Below are positions 1 to 5,544 of a DNA stretch of 7,532 nt, in pieces. The stretch comes from Lysobacteraceae bacterium. GTDB lineage: Bacteria > Pseudomonadota > Gammaproteobacteria > Xanthomonadales > Xanthomonadaceae. Position numbers and translations under genes: made by a program. The DNA is taken from assembly GCA_003449515.1 (NCBI GenBank), contig DMHI01000181.1:1-7532 (forward strand). The letters run 5' to 3'. Under the pieces are notes generated by a model, which had not been told where the DNA came from, ran no database searches, and was given only the letters and a program-made list of their open reading frames with translations. The stretch's first letter is position 1, and every line of letters begins with the position of its first letter.

Positions 1-92
1 TCGGCGGGCGGCTTGCTGCCCGAGGCGAGGTACTCGACGAGCTGCGCGCGGCCCTCGATGGGCGTGGTTTTCTCCGCACTCGGTCCGGACAT
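1..92 (-). CDS. gshA: Glutamate-cysteine ligase, N-terminal fragment
   Basis: Only the first 30 codons are visible; the gene runs off the left edge. The ATG is at 92-90 on the minus strand. The peptide starts MSGPSAEKTTPIEGR and continues QLVEYLASGSKPPAD. The pattern of Pro-Ile, Arg, Leu-Val, then Gly-x-Lys-Pro matches the region just before the WRIGTEHEK motif in class II (plant/alphaproteobacterial/xanthomonad type) glutamate-cysteine ligases. These enzymes make gamma-glutamylcysteine, the first step of glutathione synthesis, in the cytoplasm. A GAAGG stretch about 12 nt upstream could be the ribosome binding site. The gene follows engB on the same strand after 65 bp, so co-transcription is possible. 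The WRIGTEHEK motif itself lies outside the window, so the call rests on a short segment and could be wrong. Confidence 0.62.
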   Translation of the reverse strand, partial: MSGPSAEKTTPIEGRAQLVEYLASGSKPPA

Positions 93-141
93 TCGCGGCA
101 GCCTTCAGTGGAATGCTGTGACGGTGGGGGCGGGCCGTGAC

Positions 142-159
142 GAGGGCAAGGCAGCCCTC
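142..159 (-). terminator. Small inverted repeat at the engB 3' end (possible weak terminator)
   Basis: GAGGGC (142-147) and GCCCTC (154-159) form a perfect 6-bp stem with a 6-nt loop. The stem overlaps the engB stop codon (160-158), between engB and gshA. There is no T-run on the minus-strand side, so it would be at best a weak or factor-assisted terminator. It may also be chance in GC-rich DNA. Confidence 0.22.
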
Positions 160-823
160 ACGCCTTCGTCGCGGTCGCGGGTCGGTGATCGGCTGTCCCA
201 GCAGCACCGGGATCGCTGGGCGATGCCGACGACCCCAGCCCCAGCCAGCCGCTGATGACCGCGCGCGCCTCCTCGATTCCAAGCTTTTCCGGCGAGGAGA
301 ACAACTGCGCCGAGGCCACACCGCCCAGCGCCTTGCGCACCTTCGCCAGCGTCTGCGCCTGCGCGCTGCGGGTGAGCTTGTCGGCCTTGGTCAGCAGCAC
401 ATGGCAGGCGAGATTGCGGCGGAAGGCGAAGTCGATCATCTGCTGGTCGAATGCCTTGAGCGGATGGCGGCTGTCCATCACCACGATGAAGCCGGCCAGC
501 GATCGCCGGCTCTGGAAGTAGCCCTCGATGAAGGCCTTCCAGTGCTCCCTGAGGTGCAGCGGCACCTCGGCGTAGCCGTAGCCCGGCAGATCGACGAGGT
601 AGCGATCGGGACGCACCTGGAAATACACGAGCTGCTGCGTGCGACCCGGCGTCTTCGAGGTGCGGGCAAGGCCGTTCCGCTGGCAGATGGCGTTCAGGGC
701 GCTGGACTTGCCGGCGTTCGAGCGCCCGGCGAAGGCCACCTCGAGGCCGGTGTCGGCCGGCAGCTGCGTCGGCAGGTGCGCCGCCTTCAGGTATTCGGCG
801 GTCTGCAGGGGGTTGGTGGCCAT
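158..823 (-). CDS. engB: Ribosome biogenesis GTP-binding protein EngB (YihA/YsxC)
   Basis: A 221-residue TRAFAC-class GTPase that acts in assembly of the large ribosomal subunit in the cytoplasm. The motifs are in order: G1/P-loop GRSNAGKS at residues 33-40, the switch region KTPGRTQ at 57-63 (G2 Thr), G3 DLPGYG at 78-83, G4 TKAD at 145-148 and a G5-like SSPEK at 176-180. The reading frame stays open far upstream, to 1195. I chose the ATG at 823 because the protein from there has normal family length and the upstream part is low-complexity sequence antisense to the cytochrome c4 gene. The last 25 or so residues are a Ser/Ala/Pro/Thr-rich tail, likely disordered. The gene is divergent from cytochrome c4, as in several Gammaproteobacteria. 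The ribosome binding site is weak: only a GAG about 7 nt before the ATG. Confidence 0.95.
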   Translation of the reverse strand: MATNPLQTAEYLKAAHLPTQLPADTGLEVAFAGRSNAGKSSALNAICQRNGLARTSKTPGRTQQLVYFQVRPDRYLVDLPGYGYAEVPLHLREHWKAFIEGYFQSRRSLAGFIVVMDSRHPLKAFDQQMIDFAFRRNLACHVLLTKADKLTRSAQAQTLAKVRKALGGVASAQLFSSPEKLGIEEARAVISGWLGLGSSASPSDPGAAGTADHRPATATKA

Positions 824-917
824 GGCGGTGCTCGGAGTCGCGGCCCCGGAGTGTGGGCCCCCGCGCGCCGCGCCGGAAGCCCGCCATGCCGCACCGGCCT
901 TCACGCCAACGGCTTCG

Positions 918-947
918 TTGACCACGCGGCAAACCGGCTGGGATAAT
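918..947 (+). promoter_or_regulatory. Sigma-70-type promoter for cytochrome c4
   Basis: A -35 box TTGACC (918-923; 5 of 6 to consensus) and a -10 box GATAAT (942-947; 5 of 6) are separated by 18 bp. They sit in the 191-bp divergent region between engB and cytochrome c4. Transcription would start near 954, giving a leader of about 60 nt. This AT-rich patch stands out in very GC-rich DNA, which supports selection for it. It would drive cytochrome c4 and perhaps dsbA and the EEP gene. Confidence 0.6.
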
Positions 948-960
948 CCGCCATCCTGCC

Positions 961-981
961 GCGGGCCACGCCCGGGCCCGC
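961..981 (+). other. Inverted repeat in the cytochrome c4 leader
   Basis: GCGGGCC (961-967) and GGCCCGC (975-981) form a perfect 7-bp GC-only stem with a 7-nt loop. It lies between the predicted transcription start and the ribosome binding site (CGGAG, about 1003-1007). It could be a leader hairpin affecting translation or mRNA stability. There is no known riboswitch pattern, and chance is a fair alternative at this GC content. Confidence 0.25.
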
Positions 982-1014
982 CGCCCCACCTGCTCGATCT
1001 GTCCGGAGTTCCGC

Positions 1015-1863
1015 ATGACGCTGAAGCGCATCCTCGCCCTTGGAGCCGCCGTAGGGACGGCGATCGCCCTGGCGGGCGTTGCGATCGGGCAGTCATCGGA
1101 ACCCCCCGCGGCGGGCGCTGCTGCCGCGACCCCGGCTGCCGCGACCCCCGCTGTCGCCGACCCCGCAGCGGCGGTGATTCCCGCCGACGAGGCACCGGCC
1201 ATCGTCGCCGCCGAGCTGCCCGACGACGGCCCCGCCCTGCCGGGTGATGCGGCGCGCGGCGAACTGGCCGCGGTGGCCTGCGCCGCCTGCCACGGCACCG
1301 ACGGCAATGCCGCCGACCCGCAATACCCCAGCATCGCCGGCCAGCACGAGCTCTACATCGCCCGCCAGTTGGCGCTCTACAAGAGCGGCGAGCGCGACAA
1401 CGCGATCATGCTGGGTTTCTCCGCCGGCCTGTCGTCGCAGGACATGCGCGACATCGGCGCCTATTTCGCCAAGCAGACCCCGCGCCCGGGTGTGGCGGAT
1501 GAATCGGTGATCGCCGAAGGCCCGAACGCCGGCATGAAGTTCTACGAGGTCGGCAAGCGCATCTACCTCGCCGGCGATCCGGCGCGCGGCATCCCCTCCT
1601 GCGCGGCCTGTCACGGCCCCGCGGGTGCCGGTATCCCCGGCCCGTCGTGGCCGCGCCTGGCCGGCCAGCACGCGCAGTACACCGCGCTGACGCTGCGGGC
1701 CTTCCGCGACGGCGCGGTGTGGGGCAAGGACGAACGCGCCAACACGATCATGGCGGCGGCGGCCCGCAACCTCACCAACGAGGAGATCGACGCGCTGGCC
1801 AGCTACCTGCAGGGCCTGCACGACCTCCGCGACGTCGCCCCGGCGGCCACGGCGGCGCGCTGA
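1015..1863 (+). CDS. Diheme cytochrome c4
   Basis: A 282-residue periplasmic electron carrier, probably membrane-associated, of the cytochrome c4 family. These usually pass electrons from the bc1 complex to terminal oxidases. A Lys/Arg start and hydrophobic segment (residues 1-25) form a signal peptide. Two class I heme domains follow, each with a CAACH heme-attachment motif (C89/C92/H93 and C196/C199/H200). Both domains have the family's AGQ-H segment after the heme site. Comparing the domain ends with remembered Pseudomonas c4 sequence, M132 and M246 are the likely axial ligands. The unusual part is an Ala/Pro-rich linker of about 50 residues (27-78) between signal peptide and first heme domain, which makes the protein longer than the usual 200 or so. 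The ATG has CGGAG about 8 nt upstream. The gene precedes dsbA and has a good promoter at 918-947. Confidence 0.93.
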   Translation: MTLKRILALGAAVGTAIALAGVAIGQSSEPPAAGAAAATPAAATPAVADPAAAVIPADEAPAIVAAELPDDGPALPGDAARGELAAVACAACHGTDGNAADPQYPSIAGQHELYIARQLALYKSGERDNAIMLGFSAGLSSQDMRDIGAYFAKQTPRPGVADESVIAEGPNAGMKFYEVGKRIYLAGDPARGIPSCAACHGPAGAGIPGPSWPRLAGQHAQYTALTLRAFRDGAVWGKDERANTIMAAAARNLTNEEIDALASYLQGLHDLRDVAPAATAAR

Positions 1864-1882
1864 CCGCACGCGCGCTGAACGG

Positions 1883-1900
1883 GCGGGGAACTTTCCCCGC
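1883..1900 (+). terminator. Hairpin 1 downstream of cytochrome c4
   Basis: GCGGGGAA (1883-1890) and TTCCCCGC (1893-1900) are perfect inverted arms separated by only CT. In practice the loop would open to 4 nt with a 7-bp stem. It starts 20 nt after the cytochrome c4 stop codon. No U-run follows. It could be a 3'-end stabilising hairpin or part of an attenuator before dsbA. Confidence 0.4.
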
Positions 1901-1921
1901 GCCGTGCGCTCCGAACCCTGC

Positions 1922-1943
1922 AGCCGGCGGCCCTCCGCCGGCT
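1922..1943 (+). terminator. Hairpin 2 between cytochrome c4 and dsbA
   Basis: AGCCGGCGG (1922-1930) and CCGCCGGCT (1935-1943) form a perfect 9-bp stem with a CCCT tetraloop. It is followed by the modestly T-rich TTCGCATTT. It lies 30 bp before the dsbA start. The structure should be very stable, so it may partly terminate transcription from cytochrome c4 or mark a processing site, letting dsbA be expressed at a different level. It is not a classic intrinsic terminator because the T-run is poor. Confidence 0.42.
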
Positions 1944-1972
1944 TCGCATTTCCGCCCTGCCGAGGTCTTCCG

Positions 1973-2668
1973 ATGCTCCGCTCGCTCGCCCTGCTCGCCG
2001 CCATCGCCCTGCCCGCCCTCGCGTCCGCGCAGGCCCCCGCGCCCCGCACCGGTGTCGATTACGAGCTGATCTCGCCCGCGCAAGCTACCTTTGGCCCACC
2101 CGGACGGATCGAAGTGGCGGAGGTGTTCAGCTACCACTGCCCGGCCTGCGCCGATTTCCACCCGCACGTCGAGCGTTGGAAGACCAGCCTGCCCGCCGAC
2201 GTGCGCCTCACCTACGTGCATGCGGCCTTCGGTGGCGCGATCGACAACCTCGCGCGCGGCTTCTACGCCGCCGAGACCCTGGGGGCCACCGCACGCACGC
2301 ACTCCGGCTTCTTCCGCGCCTTCCACGTCGAGCGCCGGATCAGCACCGGCAGCATCGACGAGGTGGCCGATGTCTACGCCTCGCTCGGCCTCGATCGCCG
2401 CCAGGTGCTGCAGGCCATGAACAGCTTCGGCGTCACCTCGAAGGTGAACCGGGCCAAGCAGTTCGCGCAGCGCACCGGCACCAATGCCACGCCGACCATC
2501 GTCATCAACGGCAAGTACCGCCTGAATGCGACCCGCGAGGGCGGCTGGGCCGGCATGCTGCGAACGGCCGACGCCCTGATCGCCCGCGAACGCGCCGCGG
2601 CGGCAACGCGCGCCCCGGCGCGCCCGGCAGCGACGCCGGCCGCCCGCACCCCGGCCCCGGCGCGCTGA
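1973..2668 (+). CDS. dsbA: Thiol:disulfide interchange protein, DsbA family
   Basis: A 231-residue periplasmic thioredoxin-fold oxidoreductase that introduces disulfides into exported proteins. Residues 1-20 are a signal peptide ending ALASAQ. The redox site is FSYHCPACADF with C56-P-A-C59, and the cis-proline loop is NATPTIVING with Thr-Pro at 173-174. The helical insertion lies between (about 85-160). I start at the ATG at 1973 because it has GAGG 7 nt upstream and opens directly into the signal peptide; the in-frame ATG at 1904 would add 23 non-signal residues. The active site is CPAC, not the canonical CPHC. As I recall, CPAC occurs in some xanthomonad DsbA paralogues, and changing the dipeptide normally shifts redox potential. 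The last 25 or so residues are an Ala/Pro/Arg tail, likely disordered. The gene sits between cytochrome c4 and an EEP gene, a known gammaproteobacterial order. Confidence 0.93.
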   Translation: MLRSLALLAAIALPALASAQAPAPRTGVDYELISPAQATFGPPGRIEVAEVFSYHCPACADFHPHVERWKTSLPADVRLTYVHAAFGGAIDNLARGFYAAETLGATARTHSGFFRAFHVERRISTGSIDEVADVYASLGLDRRQVLQAMNSFGVTSKVNRAKQFAQRTGTNATPTIVINGKYRLNATREGGWAGMLRTADALIARERAAAATRAPARPAATPAARTPAPAR

Positions 2669-3396
2669 GCCTGCGCCTCCTCAGCGCCAACATCCAGGCC
2701 GGCCACAGCACGCGCGCCTACCGCGATTACGTGGTGCGCGGCTGGGGCCATGTGCTGCCGAACGGCAAGCAACGCAACCTCGCCGATATCGCCGCGCTGG
2801 CCCAGGACTTCGATCTCGTGGGGCTGCAGGAGAGCGATCCCGGCAGCCTGCGCTCGGGCTTCACCAACCAGACCCGCGCGCTGGCCGAACGCGCCGGCTT
2901 TCCGTACTGGACACACCAGCCCAACCGCCGCGTCGGCGGCATCGCCAGCAGCGCCAACGGCCTGCTCGCGCGCATCGTGCCCACGGCGGTGTTCGACTAC
3001 GCGCTGCCCGGCCGCATCGGCGGTCGCGGCGTGATGCTGGCCCGCTTCGGCGAGGGCAAGGCCGCCTGGGTGCTGGGTGTCACCCACCTCTCGCTCAGCG
3101 TCGCCGCACGGCGCCAGCAGCTCGACTTCCTCGGCGAACTGCTCGCCGATCACCCGCGCGCGGTGCTGATGGGCGACTTCAACTGCGCCGCCCACGCCCG
3201 CGAGATGGAGGGGCTCTACCGCAAGACGGCGCTGACACCGCCTCCCGAGGCCCTTGCCACCTTCCCGAGCTGGGGCCCGACGCGCTCGCTCGACCACGTC
3301 TTCACCGCGGGCTTCGCCGTACGCGACTACCGCGCGGTGCCGGCCGCCGGCTCCGACCACCTCGCGGTGGCGCTGGAGATCGAACCGCAAGCTTGA
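2665..3396 (+). CDS. Endonuclease/exonuclease/phosphatase (EEP) family protein
   Basis: About 243 residues with the full set of EEP metal-dependent phosphoesterase motifs (numbered from the CTG at 2665): SANIQ with N9, LQE with E56, VTHLSLS with H141, MGDFN with D171/N173, SLDH with D210/H211 and SDH with D231/H232. The substrate is unknown; the family includes nucleases and lipid phosphatases. It resembles the EEP protein encoded next to dsbA in Pseudomonas and xanthomonads. The start is a problem. The frame is open from 2176, but no ATG, GTG or TTG lies just before the first conserved strand, LRLLSANIQ. The first in-frame GTG downstream (about 2731) would delete that strand and N9. I place the start at a CTG overlapping the dsbA stop (CTGA), implying coupling to dsbA translation. 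The 5' boundary is uncertain; the function class is not. Confidence 0.82.
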   Translation: MSLRLLSANIQAGHSTRAYRDYVVRGWGHVLPNGKQRNLADIAALAQDFDLVGLQESDPGSLRSGFTNQTRALAERAGFPYWTHQPNRRVGGIASSANGLLARIVPTAVFDYALPGRIGGRGVMLARFGEGKAAWVLGVTHLSLSVAARRQQLDFLGELLADHPRAVLMGDFNCAAHAREMEGLYRKTALTPPPEALATFPSWGPTRSLDHVFTAGFAVRDYRAVPAAGSDHLAVALEIEPQA

Positions 3397-3433
3397 AATC
3401 GCCGCGTCGATGCGGGTGGGCGCATGAAGCCGC

Positions 3434-4294
3434 TCACGGCCACAGGAGCACCGTACCCACCAGCGCCAGCGCCGCCGCGAACACCCGCGCAAGGGCGCGA
3501 CCGCTGATGCGGTGCGCGAGCCGCACGCCCCACGGCGCAGCCAGCAGCGCTCCCAGGCCGATGCCGATCGCGGCGGGCAGGTGCACGAAGCCGACAACAC
3601 CCGCCGGCAACGCGACGTCGCCCGCCGTAGCATCGGCTGGCGCGCCCAGGGCGTAGGCGGCGGCACTCGCCAGCGCGATCAGCACGCCGCAGGCCGACGA
3701 GGTGCCGACCGCGCGCACCGCGGCCACGCCGCGCGCGACCAGCAGCGGTACGGTGAGGCTGCCACCGCCGATGCCCACCACCGCCGACACCGCACCGATG
3801 CCCACGCCCGCGGCGCCGAGCCACGCGCCGCGCGGTGCCGGAAGCGGTGAGGCCTTGGCGGTGCCCTCGCCCGAATCCACCGACGATGCGCCGCTGCCCG
3901 GCCATGCCATCCGCGCCGCCATCAGCAGGCAGAACGCGCCCACCGCAAGCTCCAGCGTCGTGCCCTCGAGGCGCACCGCCCAGCGCGCGCCAAGCACACC
4001 ACCGAGGACGAGGCCCGGAGCCAGCCAGGCCACCGTCGGCCACAGCACGCTGCCGCGCTTGCGGTGGGCGTTCGCCGAGGCCCCGGCGGTGACGATGATC
4101 GAGGCCAGCGAGGTCGCCAGCGCCACGTGCATCACCGCCTCGGCGGGCACCCCCAGCAGCGGCAGCAGGCCGACGAGGGCCGCCACCAGCACGATGCCAC
4201 CGCCGATGCCGAGCAGGCCCGCGAGCACGCCGGCCACGAGCCCCAGCAGCGGGAACAGCAGCCAGTAGGCGTGCGCGGCGAGCGTCTCAAGCAT
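3434..4294 (-). CDS. Sulfite exporter TauE/SafE family (probable anion permease)
   Basis: A 286-residue inner-membrane protein. It is very hydrophobic and built from two related halves, as is usual for this family. The first half has the glycine motif AGLLGIGGGI (residues 25-34), and the second repeats it as SAVVGIGGGS (170-179). Each is followed by a Thr-Ser motif in the next helix (ATSLAS at 60-65, VGTSSACG at 196-203). A Ser/Pro/Gly-rich hydrophilic loop (about 133-156) separates the halves. I count about eight membrane segments by eye. The family moves sulfite, sulfoacetate or other organosulfur anions, but the substrate cannot be read here. The ATG at 4294 has GGAGG 9 nt upstream. It converges with the EEP gene (37 bp between stops) and is divergent from the transglycosylase fragment, with only 29 bp between starts. 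Confidence 0.9.
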   Translation of the reverse strand: MLETLAAHAYWLLFPLLGLVAGVLAGLLGIGGGIVLVAALVGLLPLLGVPAEAVMHVALATSLASIIVTAGASANAHRKRGSVLWPTVAWLAPGLVLGGVLGARWAVRLEGTTLELAVGAFCLLMAARMAWPGSGASSVDSGEGTAKASPLPAPRGAWLGAAGVGIGAVSAVVGIGGGSLTVPLLVARGVAAVRAVGTSSACGVLIALASAAAYALGAPADATAGDVALPAGVVGFVHLPAAIGIGLGALLAAPWGVRLAHRISGRALARVFAAALALVGTVLLWP

Positions 4295-4310
4295 GGCGAG
4301 GGGCCTCCGC

Positions 4311-4316
4311 TACACT
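4311..4316 (+). promoter_or_regulatory. Possible -10 box for the 4324 reading frame
   Basis: TACACT matches the -10 consensus in 4 of 6 positions including the key A2 and T6. It lies 7 nt before the ATG at 4324. A transcript would start at or next to the ATG and would be leaderless. No recognisable -35 box is present 17-18 bp upstream. The same bases carry the ribosome binding site of the divergent TauE gene. Confidence 0.32.
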
Positions 4317-4323
4317 GCCGCAC

Positions 4324-4920
4324 ATGCGCATCGTCCCCGCCCTTTCCGTCTTCGCGGCCGCCATTGTCGCGGCTGGCACCGCCTTCGGCGACTCCCGCGA
4401 CGCCCGTCGCGCCGAAGTGCTGGCCGCCTTCAACGCTGCCGAGCGCGGCGAGCTCACGCTGCGCGACGCCGCGCGCCTGCAGGCGCATCCGCTGGGCGGC
4501 TGGCTCGAGGTGCTGGTGCACGAGCGCGATCTGGCCGGGCTGTCGAGCGCGCGGCTCTCCGAAGTGCTCGAGGCGCTGGGTCCGCAGCCCGCCGCCCACC
4601 GCCTGCGCCAGGCCTGGCTGCGCCAGGCTGCAGCCGAATCACGCTGGGCCGACGTGCTGGCCCACGCCGGCAACGAAGCCGCGGTTGATCTGCGCTGCGC
4701 GGTGTTGCAGGCACGCCTCGCCACCGGCGCGGTCGATGCCCGCTGGGTCGAGGCCACCACCGCGCTGTGGCTCAGCGCCGATTCGCAGCCGGCGCTGTGC
4801 GATCCGGTGTTCACCGCCTTCGCGCAACGTGGCGAACTGACGCCCGCGCTGCGCTGGCAGCGCATCGAGCTGGCCGCCCGGGCGCACAACACCGGGCTGA
4901 TGCGCGCCGCCGCGCGCCGC
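4324..4920 (+). pseudogene. slt: Soluble lytic murein transglycosylase, N-terminal part only
   Basis: Residues 1-22 form a signal peptide (MRIVPALSVF, then an alanine-rich core, ending near AFG). The remainder is made of short amphipathic helices with the landmarks of the Slt70 U-shaped region: an AHPLGGWLEVL segment (54-64), a region with SRWADVLAH (106-114), DLRCAVLQARLATG (122-135) and a LWLSADSQPALCDPVF segment (148-163). These match the helical doughnut that positions peptidoglycan in the periplasm. The C-terminal lysozyme-like domain with its ES-type catalytic Glu, about 400 residues further on in full-length enzymes, is missing. The presence next to the TauE and dsbA genes fits a xanthomonad-like locus. 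Truncation at about residue 199 coincides with the lineage switch. Confidence 0.68.
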
Positions 4921-5544
4921 CACCGCGTCTGGCTGCAACCCGGCAGCCTGCCCATGGCAATGGGCGGCCTGGTGGTGAACCGCGCGCCGTTGATCCGCCC
5001 CGATGGCAGCCTGGCCTTCCAGGACAAGTGGCAGATGACCCGCTTCGAACGCGAGCGCTGGGGTGTGGCGCGCGGGGCGCCGCCGCAGGTCTTCGACACG
5101 CCCTGGGGGCGGATCGGCCTGTCCATCTGCTATGATGCTGAATTCCCCAAGCATTTGCGCGTGCAGGTCGAGGCCGGGGCCTGGCTGGTGCTGGTGCCCG
5201 CCTGCACCGATACGCCCGCCGGGGCGACCCGCGTGACCATGTGCGCCCGCGCGCGCGCCATCGAAAACCAGTGCATCGTCGCGGTCGCGCCCACGGTGGG
5301 TGTGGCGCCATTCTCCGCCGCGCTGGATACCAACCATGGCCGCGCCGGCATCTATGGCCCGGCCGATCGCGGCTTCCCCGATGACGGCGTGCTGGCCGAA
5401 GGCGCCCCCGATGCGCCGGGCTGGGTCTTCGCCGATATCGATGCCGCGATGATCGCGCATGTGCGCGAGCATGGCGGGGTGCTGAACCATCGCGACTGGC
5501 CGCGCGGCCCGCTGCCGCCGGTGCGCCCGGCGGATTACACATGA
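4324..5544 (+). CDS. Chimeric reading frame: lytic transglycosylase N-terminus joined to carbon-nitrogen hydrolase C-terminus
   Basis: A continuous 406-residue frame with two unrelated parts. Residues 1-199 look like the signal peptide and helical superhelix of a soluble lytic transglycosylase (Slt70 type). Residues 200-406 look like the nitrilase superfamily, with K235 (QDKWQMTRFE) and nucleophile C269 (ICYDAEFP). The transglycosylase catalytic domain and the N-terminal part of the hydrolase, which holds the catalytic Glu, are both absent. Neither activity would be expected. I know of no family with this arrangement. A 10-bp tandem repeat lies at the switch. Genes to the left are gammaproteobacterial in style and those to the right alphaproteobacterial. 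I therefore treat it as two gene fragments joined by assembly error or recombination, not as a real fusion gene. Its stop overlaps the lpxB start by 4 bp (ATGA). Confidence 0.8.
   Translation: MRIVPALSVFAAAIVAAGTAFGDSRDARRAEVLAAFNAAERGELTLRDAARLQAHPLGGWLEVLVHERDLAGLSSARLSEVLEALGPQPAAHRLRQAWLRQAAAESRWADVLAHAGNEAAVDLRCAVLQARLATGAVDARWVEATTALWLSADSQPALCDPVFTAFAQRGELTPALRWQRIELAARAHNTGLMRAAARRHRVWLQPGSLPMAMGGLVVNRAPLIRPDGSLAFQDKWQMTRFERERWGVARGAPPQVFDTPWGRIGLSICYDAEFPKHLRVQVEAGAWLVLVPACTDTPAGATRVTMCARARAIENQCIVAVAPTVGVAPFSAALDTNHGRAGIYGPADRGFPDDGVLAEGAPDAPGWVFADIDAAMIAHVREHGGVLNHRDWPRGPLPPVRPADYT
4902..4921 (+). repeat. Perfect tandem 10-mer at the junction
   Basis: GCGCGCCGCC occurs twice head to tail (4902-4911 and 4912-4921), encoding most of the RAAARRH stretch. 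It sits exactly where homology changes from transglycosylase to carbon-nitrogen hydrolase. Such Ala/Arg codon runs are common in GC-rich genes of both types, so this is a likely point of microhomology for mis-joining or recombination. Confidence 0.75.
4921..5544 (+). pseudogene. Carbon-nitrogen hydrolase (nitrilase superfamily), missing its N-terminus
   Basis: The segment starts at HRVWLQPGSLP, a mid-protein strand of nitrilase-like amidases. It then has NRAPLIRPDG, the catalytic Lys in FQDKWQMTRFE (K235; the following E242 fits the supporting Glu), and the Cys elbow SICYDAEFP (C269). ARAIENQCIV (310-319) is the conserved region after the nucleophile. About 80-90 residues, including the first catalytic Glu, are missing compared with a full protein of near 290. 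Family members hydrolyse nonpeptide C-N bonds in amides, nitriles or carbamoyl compounds; the substrate is not evident. The ATGA overlap with lpxB suggests translation coupling in the source genome. Its His codons are 5 CAT to 1 CAC, unlike the genes to the left. Confidence 0.78.

Noticed and set aside
137..946. Long plus-strand frame (269 codons) opposite engB
   Set aside because: It is antisense to a gene with all five GTPase motifs; composition is Arg/Gly/Ala-rich, as expected of a GC-rich shadow frame.
824..1195. N-terminal extension of EngB up to 1195
   Set aside because: Arg/Ser/Pro-rich, antisense to the promoter and the cytochrome start; EngB has normal length from the ATG at 823.
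1093..2049. 318-codon minus-strand frame
   Set aside because: It is antisense to cytochrome c4 with its two CAACH motifs and shows no recognisable domain.
3410..3425. Inverted repeat ATGCG/CGCAT between the convergent EEP and TauE genes as a shared terminator
   Set aside because: Only a 5-bp stem with a 6-nt loop and no T-run on either side; too weak to call.
2374..3666. 430-codon minus-strand frame, the longest in the window
   Set aside because: It is antisense to dsbA and the EEP gene, both with full motif sets; low-complexity Ala/Arg/Gly content.
4639..5490. 283-codon minus-strand frame crossing the junction
   Set aside because: Shadow of the chimeric plus-strand frame; no motif recognised and His/Arg/Gly-rich.
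4324..5544. A genuine new exported nitrilase-transglycosylase fusion enzyme
   Set aside because: Both halves lack essential catalytic regions and the join coincides with a change of lineage and codon use; chimera is the simpler explanation.
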